Below, in pieces: positions 55,143-63,837 of a DNA stretch of 64,000 bases. The stretch is taken from contig NZ_JBOITO010000042.1 in the NCBI RefSeq assembly GCF_050717635.1, positions 3,305 through 67,304 of the forward strand, in the 5' to 3' direction. The position numbers and the translations under genes are program-made. Origin of the DNA: Clostridium_AD sp050717635. GTDB taxonomy: Bacteria > Bacillota > Clostridia > Clostridiales > Clostridiaceae. The notes under the pieces are model-generated. The model searched no databases and was not told the DNA's origin. It saw nothing but the letters and a program-made list of their open reading frames with translations. Within the stretch, counting starts at the first letter, position 1. Every line of letters starts with the position of its first letter.

Positions 55143-56201
55143 TTAAAGACCTCTAAACTTGTGGTCTATATATTTCTTGCTTTTTTTATTCCCAGCTATT
55201 CTGGTTATGTCATTTTGCTTTTTCTCAATCATTATACTTTCCTTCTGTAGAGTTAAATAACTTTTAAGTCTCTTTTCATCAATAATGCCATCTTCAAGAG
55301 CTTTTTTTATGGCACAATCTGGTTCTTTTTTATGCATACAATCTGAGAATCTACACTTAGATGCTAATGCTTCTATATCCTCAAAGGCTTCGCTTATACC
55401 CTCAGTGCCACCCCATAGCTGCAATTCTCTCATTCCTGGGGTATCTATCATAATAGCACCATTATCTAAAATAAACATTTCTCTAGAGGTTGAAGTGTGT
55501 CTTCCTCTATCATCATCCGCGCGAACTTCCTTTGTTTCTTGAACCGTTTCTCCGGCTAGGTAATTGAGTAAGGTGGATTTTCCAACACCTGAAGAACCAA
55601 GTAATGCAATTGTTATGCCAGGCTTCAAATACTGACTTAAATCATCCATACCCCTATTATCAATTGCACTTACTATATGAATTGGTACGCCAACGGCTAC
55701 TTTTTCTGTTTCTCTTAGTTTTTCGTCTAAATCTACACATAAATCAGCCTTACTAAGCAAAATAACTGGACTTGCGCCACTCTCTAAGGCTATAATCAAA
55801 TATCTCTCTATTCTTCTTACATTAAAATCTTTATTTAAGGAATTAACAAGAAAAATTGTATCTATATTTGAAGCAACAATTTGTTCTTTAGTATTAGTTC
55901 CTGCAACCTTTCTTGAAAACTTGCTTTTTCTAGGAAGAACTTTATGAATAGTAGCTCTCATTTCTGAAGGTCTAAGACTTACTACCACAAAGTCTCCTAC
56001 TGAAGGAAATTCCTCTCCATCCATTGTCTCATGTCTTAGTTTACCTGATATCTCTGAAAGCATCTCTCCGTGCTCTGTATAAAGTTTATAAATATGCTTA
56101 TGCTCTGCGAAAACTCTTGCTACGCTATAACCATCTTCTATAAGAGTGTCAAATTCCTCCTTATAAAATTCTTCCCATCCTAATTGTTTTAAACTATAAA
56201 T
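55143..56201 (-). CDS. rsgA: ribosome small-subunit-dependent GTPase RsgA, probable ATT start
   Basis: A circularly permuted GTPase of ~352 residues: an N-terminal OB fold, then NKxD-type and P-loop (LLGSSGVGKSTLLN) motifs, DTPGMRE, and a C-terminal zinc site (CRFSDC-x-H, then C). It helps 30S maturation. The first in-frame ATG (56063) would remove the N-terminal ~46 residues, including the conserved L-x-x-L-G-W-x-x-F opening, which is encoded from about 56195. The only ribosome binding site, GGAGAGG (56208-56214), is followed in frame by ATT codons; ATT 56201 has 6-nt spacing. It is tightly downstream of a CD3324-family gene. Confidence 0.85.
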   Translation of the reverse strand: MYSLKQLGWEEFYKEEFDTLIEDGYSVARVFAEHKHIYKLYTEHGEMLSEISGKLRHETMDGEEFPSVGDFVVVSLRPSEMRATIHKVLPRKSKFSRKVAGTNTKEQIVASNIDTIFLVNSLNKDFNVRRIERYLIIALESGASPVILLSKADLCVDLDEKLRETEKVAVGVPIHIVSAIDNRGMDDLSQYLKPGITIALLGSSGVGKSTLLNYLAGETVQETKEVRADDDRGRHTSTSREMFILDNGAIMIDTPGMRELQLWGGTEGISEAFEDIEALASKCRFSDCMHKKEPDCAIKKALEDGIIDEKRLKSYLTLQKESIMIEKKQNDITRIAGNKKSKKYIDHKFRGL

Positions 56202-56213
56202 AAAAATCCTCTC

Positions 56214-56504
56214 CTATGCATTTAATTTTAATTTCTCATTATTCATATTAAAAATAATCTTTCTAATGCTATCCTCTGATAGATTATAAATTTCTGTAAG
56301 TGTTATAATTTTGGTTCCGGCTTTATAAGATTTGTATATCGCTAAATTCCGCTTACGTAGAAGCTTTCGAGTACCATTATTTTCACCCCAAGCACTGCGA
56401 ACATTATCCTCTTTTGGAATATATAATATTTCTCCTTGAATATACTTTTGCAGTTCCTTTAAAAGTGCCGATGGCAGTATATCTTTTCCGTTTTTGTAAC
56501 ACAA
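56214..56504 (-). CDS. CD3324-family (Mor-like) small DNA-binding protein
   Basis: This 96-residue protein matches the CD3324/Mor-transcription-activator pattern common in clostridia: CYKNGKDILPSALLKELQKY, then QGEILYIP, the WGENNGTR turn, and a C-terminal helix-turn-helix (YNLSEDSIRKII). Start TTG 56504 is chosen because GAGGAGG lies 9 nt upstream and the family starts at this Cys-Tyr-Lys; an ATG 27 nt further up is upstream of the site. Its stop TAG overlaps the ribosome binding site of rsgA, so the two genes are coupled. Confidence 0.75.
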   Translation of the reverse strand: MCYKNGKDILPSALLKELQKYIQGEILYIPKEDNVRSAWGENNGTRKLLRKRNLAIYKSYKAGTKIITLTEIYNLSEDSIRKIIFNMNNEKLKLNA

Positions 56505-56633
56505 TATAAAATTCCTCCTCTTTATTTTCAATGTAATTCAATATTGATTTAAAACTTATCATTGAAACCACCTCCTTGTATTTATTAGTAAGATAAACAG
56601 TTATTAACTGCCAAACCACTTTATTTTTCCATA

Positions 56634-56670
56634 TAAAAATCCCGTGGATATAAAAACCATCCACGGGAAT
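56634..56670 (-). terminator. minus-strand terminator not attached to a known gene
   Basis: ATTCCCGTGGAT pairs with ATCCACGGGAT across a T-rich loop and runs into TTTTTAT on the minus strand. It suggests a transcript coming from 56.7-56.95 kb. Confidence 0.75.
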
Positions 56671-56765
56671 ATTAAAAAAGGCAATAAAAAATACACGATA
56701 ACTTCGTGCATTCTGCCAAACTTTAAATTCTATTTAACGTTTCAGATGACGGTTATTAATTAAAT

Positions 56766-56862
56766 TTCGAAAGCACAGAAAATAAAGGGTCAATAAGCCC
56801 CATTTCATATTTTATAGGTATATTATAAAAACTTTACTATAAAATTTTATACTGCTTTCGAA
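56766..56862 (-). other. candidate structured RNA region (closing inverted repeat)
   Basis: TTCGAAAGCACAG (56766-56778) pairs with CTGCTTTCGAA (56852-56862), 11 bp with a 2-nt bulge, enclosing a smaller AGGGT/AGCCCC-type hairpin. With a terminator 95 nt further along the minus strand, a small RNA is plausible. No known class is recognised. Confidence 0.3.
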
Positions 56863-57007
56863 CAATATTTAGTTATAGGTTAAGCACCTCAAAAGCTACG
56901 ATTAAATTTATCATATAAAAACATCTCCTTCATCTGAATTATTTTTAATTAAATTAACTATTCACACAACATAATTTTATTACAAAAGTATATTTATGTC
57001 AACTGTT

Positions 57008-57055
57008 GGTGCCACCCCAATAAAAATTGGGAAACCACCTGGCAAGTGGTAAGTT
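57008..57055 (+). repeat. dispersed repeat, copy 4 (expanded loop)
   Basis: GGTGCCACC ... CCTGGCAAGTGGTAAGTT, with an inserted CCCAATAAAAATTGGG hairpin between the two halves of the usual element. Confidence 0.65.
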
Positions 57056-57338
57056 GATATATAAAGGAGACATAATGCCTCCCTTATATTTACTGGTAAA
57101 CTTTTAACCTTTTATTAGGTCAAAAGCCACCTCCTAGTTATGATCAATATTACCATCTCCTTTCACAAAGATTACCGGTTAAATATATTATTACATAACA
57201 TGAGATGGAATCTCAAGATAAAGAATTATTATAATTGTTTTTTAGTATAAGTAGAATATCATTTAATTTGAGATACTAATATTAAGCATCTTTGTCTTAG
57301 ACGTTTAAATTTTAAAATTCACGGAGGAGGAAATTATC

Positions 57339-57497
57339 ATGAACAAAAGTGTTAATGGAGGAAAATTTGTTAATATGGCAAGAGTAGGTAACTATACCAA
57401 AAATGCAGTAGAAAATTTTGAAGAAAATATTGTGGGTCAAAAGGATTATCTAGAGAAGGTTAAGGATGATGAGACATCTAAGACACCTAAAAAATAG
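57339..57497 (+). CDS. 52-residue orphan protein
   Basis: An ATG 8 nt after GGAGGAGG opens a 52-codon frame that ends just before a perfect terminator. The product is hydrophilic: a Gly/Asn-rich start (MNKSVNGGKFVNMARVGNYT), then an acidic and lysine-rich tail ending TSKTPKK. There is no signal peptide, membrane helix or cysteine. The isolated, well-signalled transcription unit argues for a real gene. No family is recognised; a small regulatory or stress protein or a peptide precursor are guesses. Confidence 0.6.
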   Translation: MNKSVNGGKFVNMARVGNYTKNAVENFEENIVGQKDYLEKVKDDETSKTPKK

Positions 57498-57516
57498 AAT
57501 TGTCATAGTATAAAAG

Positions 57517-57544
57517 AAGCTCACGCCTAAGGGCGTGAGCTTTT
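57517..57544. terminator. terminator shared by the small gene and the DUF1287 gene
   Basis: AAGCTCACGCC pairs with GGCGTGAGCTT across a 4-nt loop with T and A runs on both sides. Confidence 0.9.
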
Positions 57545-58230
57545 CAGTTGAACTTCCATCTATAATGGGCATGGATAGGGGCTGTAAACCAAGAAAGTTT
57601 CATAGTAGAAGCATGAGGTTTTGTATTATGAATAACGTAGGGAATCCCATTTTTATCTCTCTTATTAGAAATAATACCAACATGTTCATATCCCTTTGTA
57701 AATACCACAATATCACCAGGTTGCCATTCTATTAAATTTTCAGCATTTCTAGATTTAATTTCAGTGGTTAAACTAAGGCAGTGTCTACTAAAATATACAT
57801 CTTGATTAGGCACACGCCTAAAATCAATGTTAGGGTCTGGCGTGCCTTGCACTCTCAAATAGAGTTTAGTATTACTACTTATATCTTTATCAATAAGATT
57901 TTTTAAATTTATGTTAGCAGCTTTAAAACCTCTCCAAATCACATCAGTGCACACCCCTTCACTATCTGGAGGAAACCCGCCGCTATAATAGTTACTTTCA
58001 TATTTTGTTTTATTAAGTACTTCATTATACGCACCGTTCACTACATCTAATGTATCGGCGATCCCGTTTTTGTTGTTATCTATTTTAGAAAACTTTTCAG
58101 GTACCACAAATTTTGGTTTAAAAATATTTATAACATACTCATTTATAATAGCTTTATAAGGTATATATTTATATGCAAAAGTTAATATTAAAAATATAAT
58201 TATCAAAATTAAAATATGTTTTTTCTTCAT
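57544..58230 (-). CDS. DUF1287-family protein, NlpC/P60-like hydrolase fold
   Basis: This 228-residue protein has an N-terminal membrane anchor (about 5-22, ILILIIIFLILTFAYKYI) and an extracellular DUF1287 domain. A likely Cys nucleophile is in GVCTDVIWRGFK (about 93-104) and a His in YEHVGIIS (about 181-188), consistent with a cysteine-peptidase-like fold, and an aspartate-rich DNNKNGIADT stretch near 51-60 could bind calcium. Probably acts on the cell wall. Convergent with the small ORF at 57339. Confidence 0.75.
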   Translation of the reverse strand: MKKKHILILIIIFLILTFAYKYIPYKAIINEYVINIFKPKFVVPEKFSKIDNNKNGIADTLDVVNGAYNEVLNKTKYESNYYSGGFPPDSEGVCTDVIWRGFKAANINLKNLIDKDISSNTKLYLRVQGTPDPNIDFRRVPNQDVYFSRHCLSLTTEIKSRNAENLIEWQPGDIVVFTKGYEHVGIISNKRDKNGIPYVIHNTKPHASTMKLSWFTAPIHAHYRWKFN

Positions 58231-58437
58231 TTTATCACCATCCCAGTTATTTTATAATTATACCATTTATATTTACATAATAATACAACATAATGATCGA
58301 TGTAGCCTTTTAGTATAATAAAACATCTAGGTTTACTGTAAATTATTCTTGATAAATTTATAAAGCATTGATATTATTAATGGATTAGGTTATTAGATAA
58401 CTTCGTCAAAAATCAATATCAAAAGGAGTTTAAATTT

Positions 58438-59286
58438 ATGAATGAATTACTTAAAGCAATCCAGCATAATAACGGTGAATTTCCGGAAGAACAATTAAAG
58501 GAAATAATAAATCGTAAGGAAGAGTTTATCCCTGAATTACTACATATATTAAAAAATGCTATGGAACATTATGAAGATATTATAGAAGACCGTGATTATT
58601 TTGCACATATTTATGCGTGTTTCTTGTTGGCACAGTTTAAAGAAGTGAAAAGTATAAGTCTTATTATAGATTTAGTTAGTTTGCCAGATGAAATTCCAGA
58701 TGATATGTTTGGTGATCTTCTTACGGAAGAATTACACAAAATCCTTGCATCAGTTTGCGGTGGAGACACCCAATCAATAAAAAGATTAGTTGAAGATAGT
58801 AGTGTTAATGAATATGTTAGATGTGCTGCTATTAAATCCTTTATTGTTCTTTTGGGAGAGGGCGTTATCTCTCAAAGTGAAGTTGTAGAATACTATAAAA
58901 GTTTATATGAAGGAAAACTTGAACGAAAATTTTCGCAGGCTTGGAATGAACTTGTGTGTAGTTCGTGTGAAGCTGGGCCTAATGAATTATATGAGTATAT
59001 AAAAAAGGCCTATGAAGATAATTTGGTAGAGGATGATTTTATAGAATTTGAAGAAGTGAATGAGGCTATTAAAATCCATGATAGCGAAAAGTTTCCGAAT
59101 CTTAAAAATGAAGGATATGCATTTATTGAGGACACTATAGCTGAGCTTGGGTGCTGGGTGTGTTTTAGAAAAGATACTGCTAAGGATAAGCCTCAACATA
59201 TTATGCAAAGTAGTAAATCTAACAAAGGTAAAAAGAAAAATAAAAAGAAGCAAGTAAAAGCTACTAAAAAGAAACAAAGAAAATAA
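58438..59286 (+). CDS. DUF1186-family protein
   Basis: This 282-residue soluble protein is mostly helical with HEAT-like repeats (about 1-160, HIYACFLLAQFKEVKSISLI and so on), as in DUF1186 members, and has a lysine-rich tail of ~35 residues (KGKKKNKKKQVKATKKKQRK). Function unknown; the basic tail may bind nucleic acid. AAAGGAG precedes the ATG. The sigma-54 activator begins 10 nt after its stop. Confidence 0.75.
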   Translation: MNELLKAIQHNNGEFPEEQLKEIINRKEEFIPELLHILKNAMEHYEDIIEDRDYFAHIYACFLLAQFKEVKSISLIIDLVSLPDEIPDDMFGDLLTEELHKILASVCGGDTQSIKRLVEDSSVNEYVRCAAIKSFIVLLGEGVISQSEVVEYYKSLYEGKLERKFSQAWNELVCSSCEAGPNELYEYIKKAYEDNLVEDDFIEFEEVNEAIKIHDSEKFPNLKNEGYAFIEDTIAELGCWVCFRKDTAKDKPQHIMQSSKSNKGKKKNKKKQVKATKKKQRK

Positions 59287-59296
59287 TAGAAATATT

Positions 59297-60682
59297 TTGA
59301 AAATTGGTACAAGAGTAAAAATAATTACCACTATTACTATTATTAATGTTTCGGGCGAAATTTTATTTGCAGCAAAACTTAACGACAAATTAAATTCACC
59401 TAGTGAAGATAACCAGGAGGTTATAGGAAAGAATTTTTTTGATGTTTATGAAAAACTCACTAATGAAAGCAGTACCACTTATAAATCTATGGAAATGGGA
59501 GTGCCAATATATATTGAGAATCAAACACTTAAAATCAAAGGAAAAAAAGATATAAAGATAACTTCTTTATCTATTCCTATTAAATCTGGGAATAGAATAG
59601 TAGGAGCTATTGATTTATCCTCTTCTGAAATAGGAAACAAAGACGGTACAAACATAATTAAAATAGATAGCGAAATGTTTAAAAATGCTAATGTAAAAAA
59701 ACTTCATGGTAATAAAACATTTGCAACTTATTCTGTTGATAATATTATATCTAACAATAAAAAAATGCTTGACCTTAAAGAGCATATAGAAATAGCTGCA
59801 AACTGTGACGTTCCTATTATGATATATGGAGAAACAGGTACCGGAAAGGAACTTTTTGCACAAGCTATACACAATTCAAGCAAAAGAAAAAATGCTCCCT
59901 TTATTGCTCAAAATTGTGCTGCTATACCAGACAATTTGTTGGAAAGTATTTTGTTTGGAACTGCAAAAGGGGCATTTACAGGTGCAATTGATAATATAGG
60001 ATTATTAGAACTTGCAGATGGCGGAACACTTTTTTTAGATGAAATAAACTCTATGCCAATTCATCTTCAACCGAAACTGCTTAGAGTTTTGCAAGACGGA
60101 ACATTCAGAAGCGTAGGTTCAAAAGAAGTTAAGAAAATTAATATTAAGATAATATCAACGCTCAATATTGAACCAATGGAAGCAATTAAGTTAGGGCAAT
60201 TAAGAAGAGATATTTATTATAGGTTAAGCGTTATGATTTTAAAAATTCCACCATTAAGGGAACGATCGGACGATATACCGCTTCTCGTAAATTATAATAT
60301 TAGTAGATATAATGAAGTTTTTAATAAAAATATAAAGTATGTTTCTAAAAAGCTTTGCTCAAAGCTTATGTCATATGATTGGCCAGGAAACATAAGAGAA
60401 CTAGAACATGTAATAATCTATGGATTAAGTACTGTTAACAAGAACAAGCAGCAATTAGAATTTTTGGATATAGAGGAAAAATTTAAAGAACTTATAGAAA
60501 TGAACCATAGTGATAAAAAACCTCAAATAATTTCGCTTAGAGAAAACATGGAGAATCATGAAAAATCTTTGATAGAAAAAGCTCTTTTATCAAGTGATTG
60601 CAATGTTACAATGGCTTCGAAGCTACTTAACGTGCCAAGACAAACATTACAAAGAAAAGTTAATTATTATAAATTGAAATGA
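59297..60682 (+). CDS. sigma-54-dependent transcriptional activator
   Basis: This protein of ~461 residues has a PAS-like sensor (about 15-125), an AAA+ domain with Walker A GETGTGKE and the sigma-54 contact loop GAFTGA in LFGTAKGAFTGA, Walker B GGTLFLDEINSMP, and a Fis-type helix-turn-helix at the C-terminus (NVTMASKLLNVPRQTLQRKV). It should activate the -24/-12 promoter at 60836. The start is doubtful: TTG 59297 has no ribosome binding site, and the PAS domain seems to lack its first helix, so the N-terminus may have been trimmed or an unusual start used. Confidence 0.82.
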   Translation: MKIGTRVKIITTITIINVSGEILFAAKLNDKLNSPSEDNQEVIGKNFFDVYEKLTNESSTTYKSMEMGVPIYIENQTLKIKGKKDIKITSLSIPIKSGNRIVGAIDLSSSEIGNKDGTNIIKIDSEMFKNANVKKLHGNKTFATYSVDNIISNNKKMLDLKEHIEIAANCDVPIMIYGETGTGKELFAQAIHNSSKRKNAPFIAQNCAAIPDNLLESILFGTAKGAFTGAIDNIGLLELADGGTLFLDEINSMPIHLQPKLLRVLQDGTFRSVGSKEVKKINIKIISTLNIEPMEAIKLGQLRRDIYYRLSVMILKIPPLRERSDDIPLLVNYNISRYNEVFNKNIKYVSKKLCSKLMSYDWPGNIRELEHVIIYGLSTVNKNKQQLEFLDIEEKFKELIEMNHSDKKPQIISLRENMENHEKSLIEKALLSSDCNVTMASKLLNVPRQTLQRKVNYYKLK

Positions 60683-60835
60683 ATTTTATATAATATAATT
60701 AGATATTAAAGTATGATTTAATATAATAATATAAAAGGCCCATAAATGAGCATGTAAATGTTTACTTATGAGCTTTTTGTATAACTTTATAAGTTGAATT
60801 AGTATAAATCCTAATACCTTCCCCCAATAATTTTT

Positions 60836-60852
60836 TTGGCATAAATATTGCT
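60836..60852 (+). promoter_or_regulatory. sigma-54 (-24/-12) promoter
   Basis: TTGGCATAAATATTGCT has the invariant GG (60838-60839) and GC (60850-60851) exactly 10 nt apart. It lies ~45 nt before the dehydrogenase-like gene and right after the activator gene. Confidence 0.88.
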
Positions 60853-60896
60853 TAAGATAATAATAAGTAAAATTAATTATCTTAGGAGGTAATGGA

Positions 60897-62063
60897 ATGA
60901 TATTTGGAGTACTGAAAGATGTTAAAATTGGTGAGTTTAGAGTAATAGCAACTCCTGTAGAAGTAGCTTCTATTAAACGTGATGGTCATATTGTTCTTGT
61001 CGAAAAAGATGCTGGGTTAAATGCTGGCTTTAGTAACCAGGAATATGTGAATGAAGGTGCTGAAATAGTAGAAACACTTCAAGAAATGTATGGTAGATGT
61101 GATTTAATAGCAAAAGTTAAAGAAATCCAAAAGGAAGAGTATCATTTACTAAGAAAAGATTTAATAATATATACCTGCATACATCCAGCGGCACATGAAG
61201 AAGAAGTCCAGGCTATTATTGACAGTAAATGCATTGCATTTACTGCGGAAGATTCCCACAGATACGGTTCGGTTAATTGCGAGGCAGCAGGGAAGCAAGG
61301 CGCTTTAATGGGATTATACTCAATGCTTACTATTAATGGAGGAAAGGGCAAATTTGTAAGTGGTTTAGCAGGAGCCCCTGGAATCAAAGTGCTTATTCTT
61401 GGAGGATGAATAGTTGGGAAGTCTGCATTACAAGTTCTCCAGTCATTAGGAGCATGGTGTACTTTAATGGATGTTAACATGGCGACATTGAGAGAAATTG
61501 GAAAACTATATAATGAAAAGGTTAATACACAATTTTCGACTAAAGAAAATATTAAAAAATTACTTCCTGAAATTGATATGGTAATAAATTGTGTGAAGTG
61601 GCCCAAAGGAAATGCAGATTACTTGATTGATCGTGGCATGCTTAATCTAATGGGAAAAGGATCTGTAATTGTAGACATAAGTAATGATGACAAAGGTGCT
61701 ATTGAATCTTTTCATGAAACTACACATGAAAACCCTACATATATAGAAAGTGGAATAGTTCACTACTGTGTAGGTAATATTCCCGGTTGTATTGCTAACT
61801 CAGTATCCGTAGCATATGCTGCTTCTGTATTGCCTCATATTCGATCAATTCTTAACTTAGGTATAAAAAAAGCTTGTATAAAAGACGGTTATTTAAGACG
61901 AAGCTTAGTTGTGTACAAGGGGTACGTTACTCATGAAGAAACAAGTGCCATCCAAAATAGGCCTTGGGTAAGACCTGAAGAAATATTAAATATATTAGAC
62001 GAGAAACTAGATCCTGCGCCACCAGCTACGATGACAAGATCAGAAAATTCTTTAAAAATCTAA
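60897..62063 (+). pseudogene. alanine dehydrogenase/PNT-family protein, interrupted by one TGA
   Basis: One frame of 389 codons is broken only by TGA at 61407-61409. The N-terminal half (FGVLKDVKIGEFRVIATPVE, KVKEIQKEEYHLL) and the NAD-binding half are otherwise intact. The TGA falls in the Rossmann glycine loop: V-L-I-L-G-G-stop-I-V-G-K, where a Gly (GGA) is expected. Family members oxidise alanine or a related amino acid with NAD. Strong AGGAGGT and a sigma-54 promoter are still in place, so inactivation looks recent. Alternatively the base is a sequencing error. Confidence 0.78.
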
Positions 62064-62093
62064 TTATTATTATTTTGATGAGGGGGTATTAAA

Positions 62094-63503
62094 ATGGAAG
62101 TAGGTCAAAGTTTAGGTATTATATCATTATTACCAGCAACGATTGCAATTATATTAGCTTTCAAAACAAAAAATGCTATATTCTCGTTAGCGGTAGCTTG
62201 TCTTGTAGGAGTATTAGTTATGGGGGAAGGTCTTCTTGGATTTCCAACTCTATTAAAAGTATCTTTAGGTACTACTAGTTTTTCTTGGATATTACTATTA
62301 GAGTTATTTATTGGTATATTAATCGCATTTTTTCAAAGGACCGGTGCTATTCAAGGTTTTACTAAAATTATGGATGATAAAAAACTTAGTAGAGTAGGCA
62401 TACAACTAGTTGCGTGGGTTATGGGTATGTTTGTATTTTTTAGTGATTATTTTAGTCCATTGTTTGTAGGTTCTACTATGAGAGGACTTTCTGATAAAGC
62501 AAAGATATCCCGCGAGAAATTAGCTTACATTGCAGATTCTACATCTGCACCAGTTAGTGTTATGGTTCCAATTACTGGTTGGGCAGTATTTATTTCAGGG
62601 TTACTTGTTGGGATGGGACCTATCAAGGATGGTTCTGAAGCAATGATGGTATTTACAAAAGCAATTCCATATAACTTTTATGCCATATTGGCTGTTGCTT
62701 TTGTAGGGCTAACAGCTATGAAAATCATTCCAGAGTTTGGACCTATGAAAAAAGCGGAAGACAGAGCGATAAACGAAGGAAAAGTGTTTGCTGATGATGC
62801 AGAACCATTACTAGGTGAAGAATTAACTGACACACCTGTCTACGAGGGGTTTAAGGTTAATGTGTTGTTAACATTTATCCTTCCAGTCTTAATAGTAATT
62901 TCTATTGCAGTAGGAACGTTTATTGTGCTTAAATCTGCTAAAACTATGGAGGCCTTTTTAGCAGCAGCTATTGTATTGGGTATTATTATGAGAATTAAAG
63001 GGATGCCATTTAATGAAATCATGAAAACTGCTATGGCAGGGATGAAAGGCGTAATGCCTGCTATAATCATATTGGCACTTTCATATTCAATCAATAACTT
63101 AAGTAAGAACATGGGTACAGCTAATTATATTATTTCATTAACTGAAAGTTGGTTAGTTCCAAGTTTGTTACCTGTATTAACGTTTGTTTTAGCAGCAATT
63201 ATTGCGTTCTCTACAGGGACATCATGGGGGACTTTTGCCATAGTTATGCCTTTATCAGTACCGCTTGCTTTTATATTTACAGGTAATGTGGTTACTCCAT
63301 TAGTACTAGCTACTATTGCAGCAGTTGCAGGCGGAGGAGTATTTGGAGATCACTGTTCTCCGCTTTCAGATACTACTGTTTTGGCATCTACTGGTGCTGC
63401 TTCTGATCATATGGATCATGTTAAAACACAACTACCTTATGCATTGACGGTTGCAGTGGCTGCTACGGTACTATATTTAATCATTGGTTTAATTTTTGGT
63501 TAA
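62094..63503 (+). CDS. NhaC-family Na+/H+ antiporter-like carrier
   Basis: This 469-residue membrane protein has about 11-12 helices of the NhaC type: FFSDYFSPLFVGSTMRGLSD, ISREKLAYIADSTSAPVSVM, STGTSWGTFAIVMPL and GDHCSPLSDTTVLASTGA. NhaC relatives next to amino-acid dehydrogenases often move amino acids, so uptake of the substrate of the preceding enzyme is inferred. GAGGGGG precedes the ATG, and the gene is 30 nt after the dehydrogenase in the sigma-54 operon. Confidence 0.85.
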   Translation: MEVGQSLGIISLLPATIAIILAFKTKNAIFSLAVACLVGVLVMGEGLLGFPTLLKVSLGTTSFSWILLLELFIGILIAFFQRTGAIQGFTKIMDDKKLSRVGIQLVAWVMGMFVFFSDYFSPLFVGSTMRGLSDKAKISREKLAYIADSTSAPVSVMVPITGWAVFISGLLVGMGPIKDGSEAMMVFTKAIPYNFYAILAVAFVGLTAMKIIPEFGPMKKAEDRAINEGKVFADDAEPLLGEELTDTPVYEGFKVNVLLTFILPVLIVISIAVGTFIVLKSAKTMEAFLAAAIVLGIIMRIKGMPFNEIMKTAMAGMKGVMPAIIILALSYSINNLSKNMGTANYIISLTESWLVPSLLPVLTFVLAAIIAFSTGTSWGTFAIVMPLSVPLAFIFTGNVVTPLVLATIAAVAGGGVFGDHCSPLSDTTVLASTGAASDHMDHVKTQLPYALTVAVAATVLYLIIGLIFG

Positions 63504-63651
63504 TGAATTGAGAAAGATGTTAAATTATTGTGCTTTTTAGATTAAAAGTAAAGTTTATCCCATATTCACTGAAATGATTTACTCTTTATTACGATATTTA
63601 GCCTAGCGTGTCTAAGTGCGATATATTGAAATATTTAAACCTATAGTTAGG

Positions 63652-63704
63652 AATAAGAGCATAATTTAGTTAGAACACTTGTTTATCTAAATTATGCTCT
63701 TATT
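63652..63704 (+). terminator. terminator after the NhaC-family gene
   Basis: AATAAGAGCATAATTTA pairs perfectly with its complement across a ~19-nt loop. Confidence 0.75.
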
Positions 63705-63808
63705 TATGTGATAAAATACTTCTTGTCGTCGCAAAGCGGTGTCAAAGTAAATTAAATGTTGATTATTATTCAATTAGTATTTAAATGAAAATAAATTTTA
63801 GAAACTTG

Positions 63809-63837
63809 TTGACAGATAAAGAAACATCTAGTATTAT
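63809..63837 (+). promoter_or_regulatory. rRNA operon promoter
   Basis: TTGACA (63809-63814), 17 nt, TATTAT (63832-63837), with an AT-rich upstream stretch like an UP element. Confidence 0.85.

Larger units (their letters stand above)
56505..57338. other. 834-bp stretch without a recognised protein gene
   Basis: It contains a strong minus-strand terminator (56634-56670), a long-range inverted repeat (56766-56862), a minus-strand GAAGGAGATG before a 13-codon frame at about 56926, and dispersed repeat copy 4. A structured RNA on the minus strand is possible; no protein longer than ~20 codons has a credible start. Confidence 0.5.

Noticed and set aside
56404..56664. An 86-codon minus-strand frame overlapping the CD3324-family gene
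   Set aside because: It is in a different frame from the family match and lacks a well-placed ribosome binding site.
1379..61409. TGA codons inside three genes (1379, 23150, 61407) as possible recoding to Trp or selenocysteine
   Set aside because: Two replace Trp and one replaces Gly, two of the genes also have frameshifts or deletions, TGA is used as a normal stop elsewhere (for example 51831-51833), and no insertion element is visible. Independent mutations explain them better.
63504..63650. A tRNA gene before the rRNA promoter
   Set aside because: No cloverleaf or T-loop sequence can be found by eye in this stretch.
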